Source: Desulfarculaceae bacterium (lineage in GTDB: Bacteria; Desulfobacterota; Desulfarculia; Desulfarculales; Desulfarculaceae). From it: DNA of 64,000 bases. The DNA is taken from NCBI GenBank assembly GCA_020444545.1, contig JAHLKT010000004.1:1-64000 (forward strand), written 5' to 3'. The notes under the pieces were generated by a model. It was given only the letters and a program-made list of their open reading frames with translations, did not search any database and was not told where the DNA came from. Positions within the stretch are counted from its first letter, which is position 1. Every line of letters starts with the position of its first letter. Below are positions 8,481 to 15,101 of this stretch, piece by piece. The translations under genes were made by a program, and so were the position numbers.

Positions 8481-8487
<7 letters not shown>
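7486..8487 (+). CDS. btuC: Corrinoid ABC transporter permease (BtuC/FecCD family)
   Basis: 333 residues, about ten hydrophobic helices, with FecCD landmarks: RLPRLLLAGLVGACLGLAG, AMLRNPLAEPFILGVSGG, and the cytoplasmic coupling region GLIGFVGLMVPHLVRMTLGHDHR. A homodimer forms the inner-membrane channel. The ATG overlaps the btuF stop (ATGA). The C-terminal end overlaps the start of the ATPase gene. It belongs to the riboswitch-controlled operon. Confidence 0.92.
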
Positions 8488-9284
<797 letters not shown>

Positions 9285-9290
9285 GAGCCC

Positions 9291-9326
9291 TTGACAAGCG
9301 GCGTTTGAGACCCAATAATTTTGGGT
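9291..9326 (+). promoter_or_regulatory. Strong sigma70 promoter with an overlapping inverted repeat
   Basis: TTGACA (9291-9296), exactly 17 bases, then AATAAT (9314-9319, 5 of 6 to consensus). A perfect inverted repeat, ACCCAA and TTGGGT around a 5-base loop (9310-9326), covers the -10 box and could be an operator. It drives the small peptide gene downstream. It is the best promoter match noticed in the window. Confidence 0.72.
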
Positions 9327-9368
9327 AACAATAACCGCCCCAAGAAGGGGCCACCAAGGAGGCAGATC

Positions 9369-9431
9369 ATGAAGATCAAGAAAGTCGTGCGGACTCAACG
9401 CGGGCTCTGCAAGTGCAAGAGCTCCTGCTAG
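9369..9431 (+). CDS. 20-residue basic, cysteine-tailed peptide in its own transcription unit
   Basis: A short reading frame with a textbook AAGGAGG seven bases before ATG. The peptide has seven Lys/Arg and no acidic residues, and its last seven residues contain three cysteines (tail CKCKSSC). It has its own strong promoter (9291-9319), a small GCCCC/GGGGC hairpin in the leader (9337-9351) and a rho-independent terminator 19 bases after the stop. The next operon encodes a PqqD-fused radical SAM/SPASM protein, so it may be a ribosomally made, modified peptide (RiPP) precursor. Alternatives are a cysteine-sensing leader peptide or a small metal-binding peptide. No family was recognised, and it is very short for a RiPP precursor. 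Confidence 0.6.
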   Translation: MKIKKVVRTQRGLCKCKSSC

Positions 9432-9449
9432 CTTAAACCTAGCCAAGTC

Positions 9450-9482
9450 AAGGGAGGCTCCGTAAGGGGCCTCCCTTTTGTT
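9450..9482 (+). terminator. Rho-independent terminator after the Cys-tailed peptide gene
   Basis: AAGGGAGGC (9450-9458) pairs with GCCTCCCTT (9469-9477) around a 10-base loop, followed by a T-rich tail. It closes a transcript of about 155 bases and separates it from the DUF192 gene. Confidence 0.88.
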
Positions 9483-9505
9483 TGCCCAAGGGTGTAGCCT
9501 AGGCC

Positions 9506-10027
9506 ATGCTCATCTCCCGCCGCATATCTTGCTTCGCTCTCGCCCTGGCTCTATTGTCGGGCCTGGCGCTGGGGGCCAGCTCGGGCGCTTGGGCCAAGCC
9601 CCTGCCCCTGGCCAAGGTGGAGCTGGGCAACCAGGTGGTGCTGGCCGAGGTTCCGGCCACGGCCCTCCAGCGCTACCACGGCCTGGGCGGACGCCGGGCC
9701 CTGGCTCCGGGCATGGGCATGCTCTTCTTTTTCTATAAGGGCGGACCGCGCACCATGTGCATGAGGGCCATGAACTTCGGCCTGGACTTCATCTGGCTGG
9801 CGGGCGGCAAGGTGAGCGAGATATCCCACAGGGTTCCCCCGGCCGGAGAGGGACTGAGCATCGACCCCGTGGGCCACGCGGACCTGGTGCTGGAGGTGCC
9901 CGCCGGCTGGGCCAAGGAAAACAAGGTGCGCCCCGGCGACGCAGTAACCATCACCCCCCTGGGCCGCGATTTCCCGGCGCAGCTTAAGAAGCGCCTGATT
10001 ATGGAGAGCGATGCACCCCGGCGATGA
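9506..10027 (+). CDS. Exported DUF192 family protein
   Basis: 173 residues with a signal peptide (hydrophobic run FALALALLSGLALGA, cleavage near AWA-KP). The DUF192 core follows, with the pattern QRYHGLGGRRALAPGMGMLFFF, then MCMRAMNFGLDFIWL and the closing GDAVTITPLG. The family is widespread in bacteria and archaea and has no established biochemical role. It is the first gene of a five-gene run leading to the radical SAM protein; its end overlaps the next gene by 17 bases. Export suggests an envelope function. Confidence 0.85.
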   Translation: MLISRRISCFALALALLSGLALGASSGAWAKPLPLAKVELGNQVVLAEVPATALQRYHGLGGRRALAPGMGMLFFFYKGGPRTMCMRAMNFGLDFIWLAGGKVSEISHRVPPAGEGLSIDPVGHADLVLEVPAGWAKENKVRPGDAVTITPLGRDFPAQLKKRLIMESDAPRR

Positions 10028-10364
10028 CAACCTGGAACCCCTGCGCCGCATAACCTGCGCCGCGCTCTGCCGCTACTACAAGCCGGGCAAACGCGAGGAC
10101 CCGGGCTGCGGCGGCATGGAGTGGCTCTCGGCGCGCCCCGGCCTGGCCGCCCGCTTGGGCGAGCTGCCGCCCGCCGAGGGCGACGGCCTCTTCGGCCTGC
10201 CCGAAGACGAACCGCGCTTGATCGCGGTGTGCCAGACCTGTGAGTTCCGCGTCGATGGGTGCGACTTCCGCGACCCCGAGGTGGCGCGCTCCGAGTGCTC
10301 GCCCTGCGGCGGGCTGCGCGCCCTGGCCGGGCTGCTGGCCCTGGGCCTGGGGCTGGAGGAGTAG
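10011..10364 (+). CDS. Small cysteine-rich protein of unknown function
   Basis: 117 residues, no signal peptide or membrane segment. Cysteines fall in two groups: an N-terminal CAALC plus GCGG about 14 residues on, and a central CQTC, GCDF, ECSPCGG set. The spacing suggests an Fe-S or zinc site. It overlaps the DUF192 gene and ends 2 bases before the radical SAM start, so the three are almost certainly cotranslated. I do not recognise a family. Its position makes it a candidate partner of the radical SAM enzyme, for example in electron transfer or substrate binding; this is inference. Confidence 0.72.
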   Translation: MHPGDDNLEPLRRITCAALCRYYKPGKREDPGCGGMEWLSARPGLAARLGELPPAEGDGLFGLPEDEPRLIAVCQTCEFRVDGCDFRDPEVARSECSPCGGLRALAGLLALGLGLEE

Positions 10365-10366
10365 CC

Positions 10367-11533
10367 GTGTCCGACGGGCAGCAATACGTGCGCCTGGCGA
10401 ACCACGTGTGCCTGCGCCTGCTGGAGGAGCCCTATCTCTACGACCGCCGGGCCGACGAATTATATGAGCTGAACGAGGACGCCTTGGAGGGGCTCAAGCG
10501 CTGCCGGGGACATCTCACCCTGGAGCAGGCCAGCCTGGAACCGGAGTTCGCGACCTATTGCCTGGAGGAAGGCCTGCTGGAACTGGCGCCCGACCCCTGG
10601 CCCATGCCCCTGGCCCTGGGGCCCGCGCCCTCGCCTTCCCTGCGCTATCTGGAGCTGCAACTCACCTGGCGCTGCAACCTGGCCTGCGCCCACTGTTACC
10701 TGGGCCCGGCCGCCAAGATCGACCTGCCCGTGGAGCAGGTGGCCGCCATCCTTAGGGAGTTCGAGGCCATGGGGGGCTTAAGGGTGATGCTCTCGGGCGG
10801 CGAGCCTCTGATGCACCCCTGGTGGGACGAGATCAACGCCCTGTTGGCCGCACTGCCGGTGCGCCGGGTGCTCTTAAGCAACGGCCAATTGCTGGGCGTC
10901 AAGATTTTGGAGCGCCTCAACTGCGACGAGGTGCAGATCAGCCTGGACGGCCTGGAACCGGGCCACGAGCGCCTGCGGGGCAAGGGCAGCTTTGCCAAGG
11001 CCGTGGCCGCCGCCCGGGCGGTGAAGGCCTCGGGCCGCGACCTGTCCATCGCCACCATGGTGCACGCCAACAACCTGGATCAGTTCGAGGAGCTGGGCCG
11101 GCTGGTGCGCAGCCTGGGGGCCATCGAGTGGGGCATCGACGCGCCCAGCCTCACCGGCCGCTTGGCGAGCAACCCCGAGCTGGCCGTCAGCCCGGAGCAG
11201 GCCGTGGAGGCCATGAGCCATGCCTATGGCGGGGCCTACCACGGCGGGGGCGGGGGCATGGCCTGCGGCCTGCACCTGGCCACCGTGGCCGCGGACGGCA
11301 AGGTGGCCCAGTGCGGCTTTTACTTGGACGACCCCCTGGGCTGGGCCGAGGAAGGGCTGTGGACCTGCTGGTCCCGGCGGAGTCCCGTGGCCCTGAGCTC
11401 GCTAAAGGGATGCCGCGACTGCGAAGCGGCGGATGACTGCGGCGGCGGATGCCGCTTCCGGGCCGGGGACCCGTTGGGACCGGACCCGGTGATGTGCGCC
11501 GCCTACGGCATAACACCCAAGGAGACGACATGA
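10367..11533 (+). CDS. Radical SAM/SPASM protein with N-terminal PqqD-like domain
   Basis: 388 residues. Residues ~1-75 resemble a PqqD/RRE peptide-binding domain (VRLANHVCLRLLEEPYLYD, LYELNEDALEGLK). The radical SAM core carries the [4Fe-4S]-SAM motif CNLACAHC (CX3CX2C) in LTWRCNLACAHCYL, then SGGEPLMHP. The C-terminus has a SPASM-like cysteine array: CGLHL...CGFY, CRDC, DDCGGGCR and a late VMC. PqqD fusions of this kind usually modify ribosomal peptides. The start is GTG 10367, 2 bases after the previous stop; its stop overlaps the cupin ATG. The substrate is unknown, and the Cys-tailed peptide ~1 kb upstream is a candidate. Confidence 0.88.
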   Translation: MSDGQQYVRLANHVCLRLLEEPYLYDRRADELYELNEDALEGLKRCRGHLTLEQASLEPEFATYCLEEGLLELAPDPWPMPLALGPAPSPSLRYLELQLTWRCNLACAHCYLGPAAKIDLPVEQVAAILREFEAMGGLRVMLSGGEPLMHPWWDEINALLAALPVRRVLLSNGQLLGVKILERLNCDEVQISLDGLEPGHERLRGKGSFAKAVAAARAVKASGRDLSIATMVHANNLDQFEELGRLVRSLGAIEWGIDAPSLTGRLASNPELAVSPEQAVEAMSHAYGGAYHGGGGGMACGLHLATVAADGKVAQCGFYLDDPLGWAEEGLWTCWSRRSPVALSSLKGCRDCEAADDCGGGCRFRAGDPLGPDPVMCAAYGITPKETT

Positions 11534-11874
11534 TCAAGATATGGGACTTGGAGGGGCGGGTGCTCCGCGAAGGCGGCGAGACGGTGCTGGGGCTCAAGGA
11601 CCTGCAGACCCACGCCTGCTACATGCTCTACGGCGTGCTGGAGCCCGGCGGCGAGCCCCGGGTGCTCAAGCCCGGCGAAGGCCACGAGGAGATCATCCTG
11701 GCCATCAGCGGCGCCATCAACATCAACGGCCCGGACGGCGAACTGACCCTGCGGCCCGGCCAGGCGGTGTACCTGAAAGGCGCGGAGACCTGGCAGGCCA
11801 CCTGCGCGGGTGAGGCCGAGGCGCGCTACGTGGCCGCCGGCGGCCACACCCCGGGCGAGGAGCACCACCACTAG
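11530..11874 (+). CDS. Small cupin-domain protein
   Basis: 114 residues forming a single cupin barrel. Motif 1 appears as PGEGHEEIILAISGAINING and motif 2 as LRPGQAVYLKGAETWQA. The usual two-His/one-Glu metal set looks incomplete, with His and Glu only in the first motif. The C-terminus is EEHHH. The ATG overlaps the radical SAM stop (ATGA), so the two are coupled. It may bind metal or a small ligand and serve the same pathway; its exact role is not visible. Confidence 0.82.
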   Translation: MIKIWDLEGRVLREGGETVLGLKDLQTHACYMLYGVLEPGGEPRVLKPGEGHEEIILAISGAININGPDGELTLRPGQAVYLKGAETWQATCAGEAEARYVAAGGHTPGEEHHH

Positions 11875-11876
11875 TC

Positions 11877-12353
11877 ATGGGCGAGCCACGCGAAACACCC
11901 CTGGCCAACCCCTACTCGCGCAATGACTGCTTTTTCTGCGGCGTGGAAAACCCAGGCGGTTGCCAGCTGAAGTTCAGCCGGGTGGAGAGCGACCCGCCCG
12001 AGCTGGTGTGCCGCTGGAGTCCGCCCCAGCGCTTCAACGGCCTGGGGGAAATCCTGCACGGCGGCATCCAGAGCGGCATCTTCGACGAAATCATGGGCTG
12101 GACCGCCCACCAGATGACCGGGCAGCCCTCGGTGACCGGCGAGTTGCACATAGAGTTTATGGGCCCGCTTTACGTGAACCAGCCCCTGGAGGCGCGCTGC
12201 CGGATAGAGGGCATCGAGGGCCGCAAGGTGAAGCTCGCCGCCGAGATAACAGGACCGGACGGCAAGGTGGCCAGCCGGGCCAAGGGCTATTACGTGATGG
12301 TGAGCCCCGAGCGTTTTGCCCAAGTGACGCGCTCCGAGGAGCCCGCGGAATAG
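11877..12353 (+). CDS. PaaI-like hotdog thioesterase
   Basis: 158 residues. A CFFCGVENPGG start leads to the hotdog core with the catalytic-loop pattern GEILHGGIQSGIFDEIMGW, characteristic of PaaI/YbgC-like acyl-CoA thioesterases. It begins 2 bases after the cupin stop and is the last gene of the run from 9506. A terminator-like hairpin follows at 12404. The acyl substrate is unknown; a role in the radical SAM pathway or general acyl-CoA hydrolysis are both possible. Confidence 0.85.
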   Translation: MGEPRETPLANPYSRNDCFFCGVENPGGCQLKFSRVESDPPELVCRWSPPQRFNGLGEILHGGIQSGIFDEIMGWTAHQMTGQPSVTGELHIEFMGPLYVNQPLEARCRIEGIEGRKVKLAAEITGPDGKVASRAKGYYVMVSPERFAQVTRSEEPAE

Positions 12354-12403
12354 CGGCCAAGGAAATCCGGCTGCAGGTCAGCAAGAGGTTTGAAAGTAAA
12401 GAA

Positions 12404-12450
12404 AAGGCGGCATGGGTTGGGCCTCGCATGGGCCTGACCCGCGCCGCCTT
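12404..12450 (+). terminator. Terminator-like hairpin closing the radical SAM operon
   Basis: AAGGCGGC (12404-12411) pairs with GCCGCCTT (12443-12450), with further pairing inside (GGGT/ACCC and GGCC/GGCC). The downstream ATTTCT is only moderately T-rich. Confidence 0.55.
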
Positions 12451-12723
12451 ATTTCTGCGAATGACTGGAAAGAGGTTGGGAAGTAAAAAGAGCCGGGGCC
12501 GGGCGAGACCGTTTCCGGCCGCGCGCGCCTTGCTAACGCCCGAACCTAACCAGGATCGGCTGCCGTCGCCTCATTTTACCTACCGGACGGCCCTCCGCCG
12601 TCATAGCGGCGGGAAAGGAAGGCACGGCCCGCGCTCAAAAATCTTCTACCTTTCCCAACCTCTTTATTATTGTTTCTCCCTGACCTTCTCGCCCCTCTAA
12701 TCAGCGCCATTCTTAAACCACGC
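12451..12723. other. Intergenic segment between convergent transcription units
   Basis: About 270 bases between the hairpin and the stop of the leftward permease gene. It holds a short CCGCCG/CGGCGG inverted repeat near 12595-12615 and a pyrimidine-rich stretch near 12650-12690. I see no gene, RNA or clear terminator for the permease side. Confidence 0.5.
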
Positions 12724-13887
12724 CTAGTGCTTGCCGCAGCCGCACCCCGAGGACCCGCAGCCGCCCGGGGCCAGGGAATCCAGGCTCTGCACCGCCGGAG
12801 GCGCGGGCTCGGGCTTGGGGGCCAGCTTGGCCCGGGCCAGCTTGTACAGCGGCCGGATGCTCATGGCCATGAGCACCATTGCCCCGGCCCAACGCAGCCA
12901 CTCGGGCACCAGCTCCTTGGCTGAGCCCACCACGGCCACGGGGTTGACCTTCAGGAGAGCGTAGACCTGATCCACGGCCAGGCCGCAGAGCACCGCGCCC
13001 ACCGCGATGCCCGCCAGGTAGAGCGCCGTGCCGCGCTTGCCCAACACGCCCACCAGCACGGTGAGGCTGGTCACGTTGGTGGCCGGTCCGGCCAACAGGA
13101 AAACCAGGGCCGCGCCCGGGCTGACCCCCTTGAGGATCAGGGCGGCGGCGATGGGGGTGGAGGCGCTGGCGCAGATGTAGAGCGGGATGCCCACGCACAG
13201 CATGATCAGCATGGAGCCGATGCCTCCGCCCAGATAGCGGGTCATTAGCTCGGCAGGCACCAGCGCACCGATGAGCGCGGCCAGGAGCACGCCTAAAAGA
13301 AACCAGCCCGCCAGATCGTCCCACAACTCGCCCAGGGCGTAGACCAGGCCGGAGCGCAGCTTTTGCCAGCGGGAGTGGTGCTGCTTGTGCTCCTCGGGCG
13401 GGCAGTCCACCCCGTCGCAACAGGCGTCCACCGGGCAGGAGAGGTCCGGGGCCGTGGGCAGGGCCGCGCTCTTTTCGCGGGGCAAGAGGTTCATGCCCAG
13501 CCCGGTGGCTATGGCCGTAACCAGGGCGGCCAGGGGCCGGGCGATGGTCATGATGGGGTCCAACAGGGCGTAGGTCACCGCCAGGGAGTCCACCCCGGTT
13601 TCGGGGGTGGAGACCAGGAAGGAGGCCGTGGCTCCGCGCCCCGCGCCCTGTCGCCGAAGGGATGCTGCCGCCGGCAGCACACCGCAACTTCAGAGCGGCA
13701 GGGGCAGCCCCAGCAGGGCGGCCTTGAACACCGGGGCCACCCGGCCCCGCCCCAGGTTGCGGGCCACGAAATTGGGGTCCATGAAGGCCTTCAAAAGCCC
13801 GGCCACCACCAGGCCCAGGAGCATGTACAGCGAGGCCTCGAAGATGATGTGCCAGGCCTCGGTAAGGACGCTTACGACGAAGTGCAT
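12724..13887 (-). CDS. Metal efflux permease (SO_0444/ArsP-like), candidate selenoprotein
   Basis: A single leftward frame of 388 codons interrupted only by TGA at 13692-13690 (codon 66). Family members have a Cys-Ser-Cys-Gly-Val motif after a GxPLPL stretch. Here the reading is GLPLPL-[TGA]-SCGVLP, so the UGA sits on the first Cys of CSC. The rest is intact: RRQGAGRGATASFLVSTPETGVDS, about eight hydrophobic helices, an internal loop with CPVDACCDGVDCP and a GGCGSSGCGCGKH tail, likely metal-binding. A bSECIS-like hairpin follows the UGA. Decoding as selenocysteine gives 387 residues. The ArsR gene lies 19 bases upstream. Substrate (Cu, Zn, Hg, As) unknown. A nonsense mutation is the main alternative. 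Confidence 0.78.
13663..13679 (-). promoter_or_regulatory. Candidate bacterial SECIS hairpin in the permease gene
   Basis: On the minus strand TGCTGCC and GGCAGCA form a perfect 7-bp stem with loop GGC. The apical loop begins 17 bases after the UGA at 13692-13690. This agrees with the published bSECIS model: a short stem, a G among the first two loop bases, and a UGA-to-loop distance of about 16-37 bases. Confidence 0.72.
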
Positions 13888-13906
13888 GATGTGATCCTCG
13901 CGCCGC

Positions 13907-14281
13907 TTAGTGGTTCAGGTGGTCCAGGCTGCTGGCCAGCAGCTCAGCCACGTGGTGATCGTCCAGGGAATAGTAGAGGATCTGGCCGTCGCGCCGGTTC
14001 TTGACCAGGGCCAGGTCCTTGAGCCGCCTAAGGGCGTGGCTCACCGCCGAGTCGCTGATGCCGGTGAGGGCGGCCAGATCGCAGACGCACATCTCGCCGT
14101 CACGCAGGGCCAGGAGCATGCGCAGCCGGTTGGGGTCGCCCATGGCCTTGTACAGCGAGGCCAGGCGCTCCATCTGGGGCGGGGCGGGCTCGGCCGCGCG
14201 GGCGCGGCGCACCCGGTCCAAATGCACCACCTTTATCTCGCAGCCCTGTTGCTCGATCATCTTGCTCTTGCGCGCTACCAT
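13907..14281 (-). CDS. ArsR/SmtB-family metal-sensing repressor
   Basis: 124 residues with the winged-helix core ASLYKAMGDPNRLRMLLALRDGEMCVCDLA, recognition helix SDSAVSHALRRLKDLALV and a wing. The CVC pair in helix 3 is the classic ArsR-type thiol metal site. A second His/Asp-rich segment (SLDDHHVAELLASSLDHLNH) could form an alpha5 site like that of SmtB/CzrA. It is the first gene of the permease operon and lies next to a TTTGATCAAA palindrome in its promoter. It probably represses the operon until metal or metalloid binds. Confidence 0.92.
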   Translation of the reverse strand: MVARKSKMIEQQGCEIKVVHLDRVRRARAAEPAPPQMERLASLYKAMGDPNRLRMLLALRDGEMCVCDLAALTGISDSAVSHALRRLKDLALVKNRRDGQILYYSLDDHHVAELLASSLDHLNH

Positions 14282-14303
14282 GCGTCATTCCTTTATCTGA
14301 ACA

Positions 14304-14338
14304 TTTGATCAAATATACCAAGACAGCCAGAGCGCGCA
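14304..14338 (-). promoter_or_regulatory. arsR-permease promoter with operator palindrome
   Basis: The perfect 10-base palindrome TTTGATCAAA lies at 14304-14313, just downstream of a minus-strand TATATT box (about 14312-14317). A TTGCGC about 16 bases further upstream may be the -35. The position fits ArsR steric repression. Confidence 0.6.
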
Positions 14339-14430
14339 AGTCTGGATTGCGAAAAATTCGGCCCAAGGGGGATTTCGAATGGACAGAGGTGAGGCTTGTT
14401 TAGAGCTGCTAATAAATTCATGGACTTTGT

Positions 14431-14447
14431 CATATTAAATTAATATG
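14431..14447 (+). promoter_or_regulatory. 17-base palindrome upstream of the diheme cytochrome gene
   Basis: CATATTAA and TTAATATG are perfect mirror arms around one A. It sits in an AT-rich stretch about 32 bases before the cytochrome ATG, near possible promoter boxes. It probably binds a dimeric regulator that is not identified here. Confidence 0.5.
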
Positions 14448-14478
14448 ATTTGATCGCCAACCCGCCGGGAGAATTATT

Positions 14479-15030
14479 ATGAAAATGCGTCTAGCCATGC
14501 TGGCCTGCCTGGCCTTGTTGCTGGCCCCCTTGGCGGCAACGGGCGATGACGACGATCACGGCCGTAAAAAGGAGCGCCACCGTGAGCGCAACCGCTACAG
14601 CGAGCACCAGGTCCCCCCGGTGAGCAACCCCCTTTACCGCGAGCAGTGCGGGGCCTGCCATTTCGCCTTCCAGCCCGCCCTGCTCCCGGCCGCCTCTTGG
14701 CAAAAGATCGTGGCCGGGCTGGACGACCACTTCGGCGAGCAGCCCGACCTGAGTCCGGGGGAACGCGCGGAAATCCTGGCCTACCTGGAGGCCAACGCGG
14801 CCGACCGGCAAGGCAACAAGATCTCGCGCAAGATCATGAAGAGCCTGGGCGGCCAGGCTCCGCTGCGGGTCAGCCGGACTCCCTACATGCTGCACAAGCA
14901 CGAGGACGACGACATCCCGGCCGGGGCCTTCCAGCGCAAGGCGGTGGGCTCGCGGGCCAACTGCCTGGCCTGCCACCCCACCGCCGAACAGGGCGTGTAC
15001 GACGAGCACCTGGTGCGCATCCCCCGCTGA
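14479..15030 (+). CDS. Exported diheme cytochrome c (DHC-like)
   Basis: 183 residues with a signal peptide (LAMLACLALLLAPLAA) and two CxxCH haem c sites: CGACH near residue 58 and CLACH near residue 165. A charged DDDDHGRKKERHRERNR stretch follows the signal, and the intervening region resembles the diheme cytochrome c family (DHC). It would act in periplasmic electron transfer. It has its own AT-rich promoter with a palindrome, and a GGGAG precedes the ATG. No partner is next to it; the divergent ArsR-permease operon is probably unrelated. Confidence 0.85.
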   Translation: MKMRLAMLACLALLLAPLAATGDDDDHGRKKERHRERNRYSEHQVPPVSNPLYREQCGACHFAFQPALLPAASWQKIVAGLDDHFGEQPDLSPGERAEILAYLEANAADRQGNKISRKIMKSLGGQAPLRVSRTPYMLHKHEDDDIPAGAFQRKAVGSRANCLACHPTAEQGVYDEHLVRIPR

Positions 15031-15041
15031 CCTTCCCGGGT

Positions 15042-15070
15042 TTGACACCCCCGCCCCTCTGGCTTAAGCT
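15042..15070 (+). promoter_or_regulatory. Sigma70-type promoter of the thrC operon
   Basis: TTGACA (15042-15047) and the weaker TAAGCT (15065-15070) are separated by 17 bases, about 30 bases before the thrC ATG. Confidence 0.5.
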
Positions 15071-15101
15071 TGCCGCATAAAAACGCCAGGGAGGCTTTAA
15101 C

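Noticed and set aside
13690-13887. A separate 65-residue membrane peptide upstream of a shorter permease.
   Set aside because: Both parts are in the same frame, the break is a TGA on a conserved Cys, and neither part is a complete family member.
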